Positions 1 through 5,466 of a stretch of DNA of 5,926 nucleotides are shown in pieces. A program made the position numbers and the translations under genes. The notes below the pieces were generated by a model. It searched no databases. It was not told where the DNA came from and saw nothing but the letters and a program-made list of their open reading frames with translations. The DNA is from Nitrososphaerales archaeon TH1920 (GTDB taxonomy: Archaea; Thermoproteota; Nitrososphaeria; Nitrososphaerales; Nitrososphaeraceae). Position 1 is the first letter of the stretch; each line of letters starts with the position of its first letter. Location of the stretch: NCBI GenBank assembly GCA_014523495.1, contig JAATVM010000199.1, positions 1 to 5,926 of the forward strand. Reading direction: 5' to 3'.

Positions 1-66
1 GTCATTGAAGGATTAGGATTCTTCTTCATAATGAAAATCACAAGAGAAAAATTAGGTTATGCCTAA
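1..66 (+). CDS. C-terminal end of a membrane protein, probably ammonia monooxygenase subunit B (partial)
   Basis: Frame 1 is open from the window edge to a TAA at 64-66, while the other two forward frames close within the first 15 bases. The 21 visible residues are a hydrophobic run (VIEGLGFFFIM) followed by a basic tail (KITREKLGYA). This is the pattern of a last transmembrane helix ending on the cytoplasmic side. Phe and Ile codons are mostly TTC and ATC, as in amoA just downstream and unlike the korAB genes, which suggests a highly expressed gene. Archaeal AmoB is a copper-binding extracytoplasmic domain anchored by a C-terminal helix, and amoB lies near amoA in several ammonia-oxidising archaea, so AmoB is my best guess. 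This rests on context and topology, not on a recognised signature. Another membrane protein, including AmoX, is possible. Confidence 0.5.
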   Translation, partial: VIEGLGFFFIMKITREKLGYA

Positions 67-69
67 AAC

Positions 70-104
70 TTTAATTTTTTATTGTAAGTTATTTTTTAAT
101 TTTT
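70..104 (+). terminator. Oligo-T terminator zone after the amoB-like gene
   Basis: Directly after the stop codon there are three runs of five or six T (about 75-80, 92-97 and 100-104). Archaeal RNA polymerase commonly terminates at such U-tracts without needing a hairpin. With a separate TATA box before amoA, this suggests that the upstream gene and amoA are transcribed independently. Confidence 0.5.
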
Positions 105-130
105 GACTTCTGATAGCTACTTTTGCGATC

Positions 131-146
131 ATTAGAATAATCTAAT
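131..146. repeat. Small perfect inverted repeat upstream of amoA
   Basis: ATTAGA and TCTAAT flank a four-base spacer (ATAA), and a TTTT run follows at once. It could be a weak second terminator for the upstream gene or a protein-binding dyad in the amoA upstream region. In such AT-rich DNA a 6-bp dyad may also be chance. Confidence 0.3.
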
Positions 147-193
147 TTTAACTTTCAAATAATCCATAAAACAAATTTTTGTAAAACTTTTCA

Positions 194-201
194 AAATATA
201 T
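194..201 (+). promoter_or_regulatory. Upstream candidate TATA box for amoA
   Basis: AAATATAT lies about 78 bp before the amoA start. Initiation some 25 bp downstream, near 223, would give a leader of about 50 nt that contains the AGGAG ribosome-binding site at 261-265. It matches archaeal TATA boxes less well than the box at 245-252, but it would explain why a Shine-Dalgarno sequence is present. Confidence 0.3.
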
Positions 202-244
202 CAAAATTATCACCGGGCAGTAATTAAGAATATCAAGATAAAAT

Positions 245-252
245 TTTATATA
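245..252 (+). promoter_or_regulatory. TATA box of amoA
   Basis: TTTATATA is a near-ideal archaeal TATA box centred about 28 bp before the amoA ATG. The usual spacing of about 26 bp puts the transcription start at roughly 274-276, which gives an essentially leaderless mRNA. The same octamer occurs before korA, and TTTATATT occurs before the rRNA operon. Confidence 0.6.
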
Positions 253-260
253 GAACCTTT

Positions 261-265
261 AGGAG
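261..265 (+). promoter_or_regulatory. Shine-Dalgarno-like AGGAG before amoA
   Basis: AGGAG ends 10 bases before the ATG at 276, a workable distance, and only 4 bases before a TTG at 270. It therefore supports the ATG. It can act only if transcription starts upstream of about 255, because a transcript from the TATA box at 245-252 would lack it. Confidence 0.45.
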
Positions 266-275
266 ACATTTGGTA

Positions 276-926
276 ATGGTCTGGCTTAGACGCACTACAC
301 ACTATCTATTCATAGTTGTAGTTGCCGTAAATAGTACATTATTGACAATCAACGCAGGAGACTACATCTTCTATACCGATTGGGCGTGGACTTCATTCGT
401 GGTATTCTCAATATCCCAATCAACTATGCTTGTAGTAGGAGCAATCTATTATATGCTATTCACTGGTGTACCAGGGACTGCAACATATTATGCAACCATC
501 ATGACTATCTACACATGGGTAGCCAAAGGAGCTTGGTTTGCATTGGGATATCCATATGACTTCATCGCCGTACCTGTTTGGATACCTTCAGCAATGCTGT
601 TAGATTTGACATATTGGGCAACAAGAAGAAATAAACATGCTGCCATTATAATTGGCGGAACATTGGTTGGACTTTCATTGCCAGTATTCAACATGATCAA
701 TCTACTGCTGATCGCAGATCCTCTGGAGACGGCATTCAAGTATCCTCGACCGACGTTGCCTCCATACATGACTCCCATTGAGCCTCAGGTCGGTAAGTTC
801 TACAATAGTCCCGTAGCGCTAGGATCGGGAGCTGGAGCTGTACTAAGTGTTCCAATAGCTGCGCTAGGTGCGAAACTCAATACATGGACATATAGATGGA
901 TGGCTGCATGGAGCAAGTGGGATTAA
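276..926 (+). CDS. amoA: Ammonia monooxygenase subunit A (archaeal AmoA)
   Basis: This encodes AmoA of the copper-dependent ammonia monooxygenase, which oxidises ammonia to hydroxylamine in the cytoplasmic membrane together with AmoB and AmoC. The 216-residue product has the usual archaeal AmoA length and begins with the characteristic MVWLRRTTHYLF. Hydrophobic segments lie at about 8-26, 40-62, 69-91, 97-115, 121-147 and 178-196. A Pro- and Tyr-rich loop at about 155-178 separates the last two, and the protein ends in WTYRWMAAWSKWD. The ATG at 276 is preferred over an in-frame TTG at 270 because of family length and the AGGAG at 261-265. The standard archaeal amoA forward primer site matches exactly at 273-292. 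Codons favour ATC, TTC and TAC, unlike korAB, which fits very high expression. It appears to have its own promoter and an oligo-T terminator. No amoC or amoX is visible in the window. Confidence 0.98.
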   Translation: MVWLRRTTHYLFIVVVAVNSTLLTINAGDYIFYTDWAWTSFVVFSISQSTMLVVGAIYYMLFTGVPGTATYYATIMTIYTWVAKGAWFALGYPYDFIAVPVWIPSAMLLDLTYWATRRNKHAAIIIGGTLVGLSLPVFNMINLLLIADPLETAFKYPRPTLPPYMTPIEPQVGKFYNSPVALGSGAGAVLSVPIAALGAKLNTWTYRWMAAWSKWD

Positions 927-933
927 AACCACA

Positions 934-962
934 CCCTTTTTCATTTTTATTTTCTTTTATTT
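934..962 (+). terminator. Oligo-T terminator of amoA
   Basis: Beginning about eight bases after the amoA stop there is a run of T-tracts (TTTTT, TTTTT, TTTT, TTTT) broken by single other bases and with no hairpin. This is the typical archaeal U-rich terminator and suggests that amoA is transcribed as a single gene. Confidence 0.6.
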
Positions 963-975
963 AGAATTTTAAATT

Positions 976-987
976 TACATCGATGTA
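976..987. repeat. 12-bp perfect palindrome TACATCGATGTA
   Basis: TACATCGATGTA is self-complementary over its full length and lies between the amoA terminator and the next gene. It has no loop, so a dimeric DNA-binding protein site is more likely than an RNA hairpin. No copy of the full 12-mer was noticed elsewhere in the window. Confidence 0.35.
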
Positions 988-1002
988 TGACTAATTTTCG
1001 TA

Positions 1003-1024
1003 ATTAAGATAGGATTATCTTAAT
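1003..1024. repeat. 9-bp perfect dyad upstream of the Cys-rich gene, candidate operator
   Basis: The arms ATTAAGATA (1003-1011) and TATCTTAAT (1016-1024) are perfect reverse complements around GGAT. The dyad ends nine bases before the presumed TATA box at 1033-1040, a good place for a regulator that blocks or recruits TBP/TFB. As RNA it could form a hairpin followed by a T5 run, so a back-up terminator for amoA is the alternative. Confidence 0.45.
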
Positions 1025-1032
1025 ACAAATTC

Positions 1033-1040
1033 TTTTTAAT
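1033..1040 (+). promoter_or_regulatory. Possible TATA box of the Cys-rich small gene
   Basis: TTTTTAAT lies about 40 bp before the ATG at 1078. Initiation near 1063 would leave a leader of about 15 nt without a Shine-Dalgarno sequence. It matches the archaeal consensus only moderately. If used, the in-frame ATG at 1039 falls inside the promoter and cannot be the start. Confidence 0.35.
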
Positions 1041-1077
1041 GCAAAGTATAAGTTCTAGCTTAGCTTTATATTGCAAG

Positions 1078-1227
1078 ATGTCGTCGAAGGACAATTCGCC
1101 TGACGAGAGTATTACATGTGACATTTGTGGCAATGTAATTGAAGCATGCACATGTTCTTGTCCTTATTGTGGAGAACGAGATTCATGTGAATGCTGTTTA
1201 TATGATGCTGCTACAGGTGGCGGATGA
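1078..1227 (+). CDS. Small nine-cysteine zinc-ribbon-like protein
   Basis: This predicts a 49-residue soluble protein with nine cysteines and no histidine. After an acidic N-terminus (MSSKDNSPDES) come C14-x2-C17, C24-x-C26-x-C28, then C28-x2-C31 (CPYCG) and C37-x-C39-C40, followed by a short Gly-rich end. The two CxxC knuckles look like a zinc ribbon; the extra cysteines could bind a second metal ion. Function is unknown: nucleic-acid binding, protein-protein contact, or metal (including copper) or redox handling are all possible. The in-frame ATG at 1039 would add 13 residues with no resemblance to the rest and overlaps the likely TATA box, so I chose 1078. No Shine-Dalgarno sequence precedes it. 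It sits alone between the amoA terminator and the korA promoter, with a 9-bp dyad upstream. Dense, ordered Cys spacing in one frame makes a real gene likely. Confidence 0.75.
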   Translation: MSSKDNSPDESITCDICGNVIEACTCSCPYCGERDSCECCLYDAATGGG

Positions 1228-1235
1228 TTTTATAT

Positions 1236-1243
1236 TTTATATA
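1236..1243 (+). promoter_or_regulatory. TATA box of the korAB operon
   Basis: TTTATATA, overlapping a second box-like TTTATATT at 1229-1236, lies just after the stop of the Cys-rich gene. A start about 26 bp downstream, near 1265, gives a leader of about 20 nt that still contains GGAG at 1267-1270. The AT-rich stretch at 1247-1261 carries two ATTAAT copies around TTA. Confidence 0.55.
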
Positions 1244-1284
1244 TCAATTAATTTAATTAATAATTTGGAGAAGAATGTAATTCA

Positions 1285-3243
1285 TTGTCTTTTTTGTCCA
1301 ATGTTAATACTATATCTTGGTTGATTGGTGGACCACAAGGGAGTGGTGTTGATTCAGCTGCTAATATTTTTGCAAAAACATGTGCAAAACAAGGCTTTCA
1401 TATTTTTGGAAAAAGGGAATTTTATTCTAACATTAAAGGAGAACATAGCTATTTTACAATAAGACTATCAGAAAAACCTGTAAGCTCGCACCTGGAAGAA
1501 ATTAACATGCTTGTATCATTTGATGCTGAAACCGTTTTCAGACATGCAGACAAAGTAGCTCCGGGTGGCGTGATAATATATGATTCATCTCTTGCTGAAA
1601 CAGTTTTAGAGGAAGTACCCACAATCGATCTCGAAGCAAATAAGAGAATATGTAAATTATTGAAGGACTCGGGACTTTCTCTTAATTTAAGTGGAATGCT
1701 GGATCTCGCAAAGTCAAATGGTTGTATTGTATATGGATTGCCATATTTTGATATGATAGAAACAGTAGCAAAAAATATGAACGATCCTAAATTAAGTAAA
1801 CTCTCTAGAGTAGTTAATGTTATGGCAATATCGGCATCTATTTCATTACTTGGTATCAATAAAGATAAAATAATTGGTGCTATTGAGGAGGTTTTTGGAT
1901 CAAAGCCCAAACTACTTGCAAGTAACATAGAAGCAGCACAATATGCTTATTCCTATATAAAAACTAAATTTGATACAAAAAATGTTAAATTCAATATTAT
2001 ACCTAAGGAGGCCTTAAAAAATTATCTTTTAATTTCAGGCAGTCAAGCTGCTGCAATTGGGAAGATACTTGGCGGCTGTAGATTTCAAACATATTACCCC
2101 ATTACTCCAGCAAGTGATGAAAGTGAATTTTTAGAATCAAATCAGATCATCGAGCAAGCTGATGGTAAAAATGGGTCTATAGTTGTAGTACAAACTGAAG
2201 ATGAAATTGCTGCGATAACCATGGCAATTGGCGCTTCATTAACCGGAGTCAGGACAGCCACTGCAACATCTGGTCCTGGTTTTTCTTTGATGGCTGAAGC
2301 ACTGGGTTGGGCTGGAATGAATGAGGTTCCTTTAGTAGTTACAATGTATCAAAGGGCTGGACCTTCTACCGGATTGCCTACTCGACATGAACAAAGTGAT
2401 CTCTTGTTTGCTATAAATGCAGGACATGGTGATTTTCCAAAAATAGTACTGGCTTCTGGAGATATTGAAGAAGCTTTTTACGATTCCATCAAGGCCTTTA
2501 ATTTTGCAGAGATTTATCAATTACCAGTAATACATCTCCTTGACAAAGCAATTAGTAGTAGTATACAAACGTGCAAAAATTTTAGCAATGAGCTCAAAAT
2601 TGAAAGAGGAAAATTCAAGAATGTTATAGACAAGAATCAAAGTGAGGGGACGGCGGGTCATTTTCAGAGATTCAAATTTGAAGATTCACCTATTTCTACA
2701 AGAGTGCCTATTGGAACAGAAAATGCAATATTTTGGAATACTGGCGATGAACACTCAGAGGAAGGTCACATCTCAGAAGATCCTGAAAATAGGATCAAGA
2801 TGATGGACAAAAGAATGAAAAAGTTGGATGTTGCTTTAGAAAAAATAGCTGAAGACGATAAAGCGGTGTGTTATGATTTTGATTCAAATAGTAATGGTGT
2901 TGTTATAAGCTGGGGCTCCACAAAAGGTGCAATTTTAGAAGCGTTGGAAAAATTGTCTGAAGAAGGAAAGAAATTAAGATTTATTCAGATTCGATTACTT
3001 CACCCCTTTCCTACTAAAACTGTCAAAAAATTTTTGATGGATACTAAATTAGTCATAGACGTAGAAATGAATTATTCATCACAATTAGGATCACTAGTAC
3101 AGCAAAATACTGGTAGAGAAATTGATAATAGAATAGTAAAATACAATGGAAGACCAATATCCTCAACCGAAATTTATATTGCCCTAAAGACTATATTATC
3201 TGGTAACAATGAAAAGAGGATTGTATTAGATGGCGGAACTTAA
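1285..3243 (+). CDS. korA: 2-oxoacid:ferredoxin oxidoreductase, fused gamma-alpha subunit
   Basis: This is the large subunit of a cytoplasmic enzyme that oxidatively decarboxylates a 2-oxoacid (2-oxoglutarate or pyruvate) with CoA to acyl-CoA, reducing ferredoxin; the reaction can also run reductively. The 652 residues fit the archaeal gamma-alpha fusion. The gamma domain (about 10-195) opens with the glycine-rich GGPQGSGVDSA at 15-25. The alpha domain (about 250-430) has YPITP at 271-275 and QRAGPSTGLPT, where R357 and T366 occupy positions tied to 2-oxoacid recognition in Sulfolobus enzymes. A linker with GDEHSEEGHISEDP starts at 487, and a transketolase C-terminal-like domain covers about 533-640. 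No ATG is available; TTG at 1285 is the best start, with GGAG at 1267-1270, and TTG 1294 is the alternative. An ATG-TAA pair at 1275-1280 lies between the GGAG and the start. Substrate preference cannot be read from sequence alone. Confidence 0.92.
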   Translation: MSFLSNVNTISWLIGGPQGSGVDSAANIFAKTCAKQGFHIFGKREFYSNIKGEHSYFTIRLSEKPVSSHLEEINMLVSFDAETVFRHADKVAPGGVIIYDSSLAETVLEEVPTIDLEANKRICKLLKDSGLSLNLSGMLDLAKSNGCIVYGLPYFDMIETVAKNMNDPKLSKLSRVVNVMAISASISLLGINKDKIIGAIEEVFGSKPKLLASNIEAAQYAYSYIKTKFDTKNVKFNIIPKEALKNYLLISGSQAAAIGKILGGCRFQTYYPITPASDESEFLESNQIIEQADGKNGSIVVVQTEDEIAAITMAIGASLTGVRTATATSGPGFSLMAEALGWAGMNEVPLVVTMYQRAGPSTGLPTRHEQSDLLFAINAGHGDFPKIVLASGDIEEAFYDSIKAFNFAEIYQLPVIHLLDKAISSSIQTCKNFSNELKIERGKFKNVIDKNQSEGTAGHFQRFKFEDSPISTRVPIGTENAIFWNTGDEHSEEGHISEDPENRIKMMDKRMKKLDVALEKIAEDDKAVCYDFDSNSNGVVISWGSTKGAILEALEKLSEEGKKLRFIQIRLLHPFPTKTVKKFLMDTKLVIDVEMNYSSQLGSLVQQNTGREIDNRIVKYNGRPISSTEIYIALKTILSGNNEKRIVLDGGT

Positions 3244-4192
3244 ACTAGCTGATTATAAGACAACAGTACACAATGATTGGTGTCCTGGTTGTGGAGATTT
3301 TGGAATATTAAATTCAATTCAAATGGCATTGACTGAAATGCAGATACCTAGACATAAAGCAATTATTTTTTCGGGAATTGGTTGCTCGGGGAAAACACCA
3401 CATTTCATTAATGTCTACGGTATTCACACTTTGCACGGTAGAGTGTTACCCTTTGCACAAGGCGCAAAAATCGCCAATCCAGATCTAGAAATAATAGCTG
3501 TTGGAGGGGATGGTGATGGTCTTGGAATTGGGGCAGGACATTTTGTTGGAGCGGGTAGGAAAAACGTTGACATTCCATATCTTATATTTAACAATGCAGT
3601 TTATGGTCTCACTAAGGGACAAGCTTCCCCTACCTTGAGATTGGGAGAAAAAACAAAATCACTTGTAACGCCTAATACTAGTAATTCTGTAAATCCTATT
3701 GCGTTAGCTTTGGTATCAGGATTTACTTTTATTGCTCGTTCATATTCATATGACGTCAAACATCTCAAAAATACAATAACAAGAGCCATAACACACAAGG
3801 GGCTAGCCTTTGTGGACGTTCTTCAGCCATGTCCAACATACGATGATATCCATACTAGGGAATGGTATCAAGGAAAAAACAATCTAGACTCTGACAACCC
3901 GAAGCCTAGAATTTATAAAATTGAAGAAGCTGGATATGATGGTACAATACACGATGAATCTGAAGTTAATGAAAAGATGTCGAAGATTTTAGAATATTCA
4001 AGCGAATGGGGGGATAAGATTCCGATTGGTATCTTTTATCAGAACGAATTAGTTCCTTCATACCATGAAAGAATCGCTGAAAATATTAAGGATTATTTTG
4101 TTAGGCCACCTTCTCATCAGGCAATTTCGGACAATGAAAATAAGCCTATTGCAAAAATTGATAAGATTTTAGACAAACTTAAGATCAATTAG
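3230..4192 (+). CDS. korB: 2-oxoacid:ferredoxin oxidoreductase, beta subunit (TPP and 4Fe-4S binding)
   Basis: This 320-residue subunit holds thiamine diphosphate and the single 4Fe-4S cluster of the two-subunit archaeal enzyme. C18 and C21 (WCPGCGDFG), C52 (GIGCSGK) and C201 (QPCPTY) are the four expected cluster ligands. The TPP/Mg site is seen as GGDGDGLGIG at 92-101 and NNAVYGLTKGQ at 121-131. K55, L127 and K129 line up with positions near the substrate in Sulfolobus enzymes. The start ATG overlaps the last 14 nt of korA in another frame and has AGAGGA at 3215-3220, nine bases upstream, so the subunits are translationally coupled. There is no separate ferredoxin-like delta subunit, as usual for this type. 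In an aerobic ammonia oxidiser the likely role is making or using 2-oxoglutarate or pyruvate in central carbon metabolism; that role is inferred. Confidence 0.95.
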   Translation: MAELKLADYKTTVHNDWCPGCGDFGILNSIQMALTEMQIPRHKAIIFSGIGCSGKTPHFINVYGIHTLHGRVLPFAQGAKIANPDLEIIAVGGDGDGLGIGAGHFVGAGRKNVDIPYLIFNNAVYGLTKGQASPTLRLGEKTKSLVTPNTSNSVNPIALALVSGFTFIARSYSYDVKHLKNTITRAITHKGLAFVDVLQPCPTYDDIHTREWYQGKNNLDSDNPKPRIYKIEEAGYDGTIHDESEVNEKMSKILEYSSEWGDKIPIGIFYQNELVPSYHERIAENIKDYFVRPPSHQAISDNENKPIAKIDKILDKLKIN

Positions 4193-4237
4193 CGTTGAAA
4201 AGTTGACACTAAGTAATAATTGGCAGTGGAAGAATTC

Positions 4238-4245
4238 TTTATATT
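4238..4245 (+). promoter_or_regulatory. Possible TATA box of a small transcription unit after korB
   Basis: TTTATATT is identical to the rRNA operon TATA box at 5558-5565. It would start transcription near 4267, just before AGGAG at 4274-4278 and an ATG at 4285. There is no annotated gene downstream on this strand before the hairpin at 4361-4394, so it may drive a small RNA or peptide or be a chance match in AT-rich DNA. Confidence 0.35.
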
Positions 4246-4284
4246 TTGGAAATAGCCACTAAAGTCATAAACCAGGAGACTATA

Positions 4285-4332
4285 ATGAATTATGAGGGAT
4301 CACATTTAAATTGCCTTATTCACGCTTCTTAA
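4285..4332 (+). CDS. Possible 15-codon mini-ORF
   Basis: ATG at 4285 opens a 15-residue frame (MNYEGSHLNCLIHAS) ending in TAA at 4330-4332. A well-placed AGGAG (4274-4278) lies six bases upstream, a TATA-like box lies at 4238-4245, and a strong hairpin follows at 4361-4394. The order of promoter, ribosome-binding site, ORF and terminator is complete, yet the peptide is far too short to judge as coding. It resembles no family I know. Treat it as a hypothesis; the unit could equally be a non-coding RNA of about 130 nt or simply the korB 3' untranslated region. Confidence 0.2.
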   Translation: MNYEGSHLNCLIHAS

Positions 4333-4360
4333 ATTACATCGACCAAACCGATGGGGAACA

Positions 4361-4394
4361 TATTCTGGATAGGCTTAATCGCTTATCCAGAATA
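4361..4394. terminator. Strong hairpin between convergent genes, likely bidirectional terminator
   Basis: The arms 4361-4374 and 4381-4394 pair over 14 bp with a single G-U wobble and a six-base loop (TTAATC). It lies between the 3' ends of korB (+) and the DHH gene (-), where one structure can stop or protect both transcripts. No long T-run follows on either strand, so 3'-end processing or mRNA stabilisation is as likely as intrinsic termination. Confidence 0.6.
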
Positions 4395-4436
4395 ATTATT
4401 AATTCTGGTCTAAAATCTCTAAAACGACAGTAAGGA

Positions 4437-5432
4437 TTATCTTGATTTCTTATCTAGTTGCCTAATAAATTCGGAGAATTTATCTTTGGGTATAACTGCT
4501 CCACTAGCTTTGGCATGACCGCCTCCACTACCAGATAGCGCTGAGGATAAGCTGTTAACTATTCTACCAAGATGAACTTTGCATTCATTTGATCCTCTAA
4601 TGGAGATAATACAAGAATTAATTTCTTCTTTAATCTTATACACAAGGGCAACTGGCTTACCAGATATTCCAAGTACAAAATTAACCACCATGCTAGATGG
4701 CAATTCAGAATTAATCCGAACATAGGCCAAATTCTTATTTAAAACGATAGAGTTTTCAATCGACTTTACTACTGATAAGACCTTCCTTGCATGTTTTTCA
4801 GCCGTTAGGAAACCACCTTCGATATCATGTGGATATTTGTTTTGTGATAAATCATCTACTATTGTCATTAGAAAATCATTGTCATGTTGGCTTGAAGAAA
4901 TCATGTAAGACAAAGCGGTAGCTTCAAGCATTAAAAATTGTCTGTCGAATCTGGACACTAAATTTGATGCAATAGGTTTTGTCTCCAAATAATCTGTGAG
5001 TGCCGCAGCAGCAGCGATAAAGGCTGAATAAGAACTAAATTTTCTTTTATACTTATTGTATATATGAATACTTGTACATTCATCCGTGCTATGGAAGAGT
5101 TTGACTCCAATTTTTTTTAATTCCAACAAGATTTTCTTATCCAAATCGTGATGATCAATGTAAGTGACCTTGCATTTTGCTTCAATCATTTCCTTCAATA
5201 TTTGAACAAATTCATTTTCATTCTTTTTACTTAATCCCAGGTCGCATATGAATAAATGATCTATTTTGGTTAAACTATTAAAAATACTTGATACCATACT
5301 ACGTAATGTTTTGATCATATTTGCGTAATCAACAAGAATTACTGTATTAACCTTGAATGCAGTTTTGATAAGAACTGCCGAAGAAATACCATCAACATCC
5401 TCTTTGTGCGATATGCAAATCTTGTTCTTCAT
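4437..5432 (-). CDS. DHH-DHHA1 family phosphoesterase
   Basis: The 331-residue soluble protein has the domain order of the DHH superfamily (RecJ, nanoRNase/pAp phosphatase and archaeal relatives), metal-dependent cytoplasmic enzymes that cleave phosphodiester or phosphoanhydride bonds. Motif I is H9-x2-D12-x-D14 (SHKEDVDGISSA), motif II is D64 (CDLGL), motif III is D93-H94-H95 (YIDHHD) and motif IV is D147 (LTDY), so the Mn-binding set is complete. The C-terminal DHHA1 domain (about 233-325) has IRGS near 278-281 and the substrate-binding GSGGGHAKASGA at 301-312. It is shorter than typical RecJ or the archaeal Cdc45/GAN proteins and has no visible extra domain, so hydrolysis of short oligonucleotides or a small phosphodiester is more likely than a replisome role. 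The substrate is not determined. It converges with korAB and diverges from the rRNA operon. The ATG at 5430-5432 sits about 30 bp from a TATA box, suggesting a nearly leaderless mRNA. Confidence 0.88.
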   Translation of the reverse strand: MKNKICISHKEDVDGISSAVLIKTAFKVNTVILVDYANMIKTLRSMVSSIFNSLTKIDHLFICDLGLSKKNENEFVQILKEMIEAKCKVTYIDHHDLDKKILLELKKIGVKLFHSTDECTSIHIYNKYKRKFSSYSAFIAAAAALTDYLETKPIASNLVSRFDRQFLMLEATALSYMISSSQHDNDFLMTIVDDLSQNKYPHDIEGGFLTAEKHARKVLSVVKSIENSIVLNKNLAYVRINSELPSSMVVNFVLGISGKPVALVYKIKEEINSCIISIRGSNECKVHLGRIVNSLSSALSGSGGGHAKASGAVIPKDKFSEFIRQLDKKSR

Positions 5433-5458
5433 AGACCAAGTAATTCCTAATGTGTGAA

Positions 5459-5466
5459 TATTTTAA
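5459..5466 (-). promoter_or_regulatory. TATA box of the DHH phosphoesterase gene
   Basis: Read on the minus strand, TTAAAATA is centred about 30 bp before the ATG at 5432. The predicted transcription start near 5436 leaves a leader of about four bases, so translation would be leaderless. No convincing Shine-Dalgarno sequence is present, which agrees. Confidence 0.5.

Noticed and set aside
270..275. TTG start giving AmoA two extra residues
   Set aside because: It lies only 4 bases from AGGAG, and the ATG at 276 gives the canonical 216-residue archaeal AmoA.
509..778. Minus-strand open frame of 89 codons inside amoA
   Set aside because: It lies wholly within a certain gene, has no promoter or family features, and is a by-product of amoA codon use.
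1039..1077. Longer N-terminus for the Cys-rich protein
   Set aside because: The ATG at 1039 overlaps the only plausible TATA box, and the added residues look unlike the rest of the protein. It remains a minor alternative.
1139..1324. Overlapping plus-strand frame of 61 codons across the korA promoter
   Set aside because: It overlaps two better-supported genes and the promoter, and its translation is low-complexity hydrophobic sequence from AT-rich DNA.
1449..1928. Minus-strand open frame of 159 codons opposite korA
   Set aside because: korA is a clear family member over its full length; the antisense frame shows no domain or start signals.
3601..3798. Minus-strand open frame of 65 codons opposite korB
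   Set aside because: It is the shadow of a certain gene with no supporting signals.
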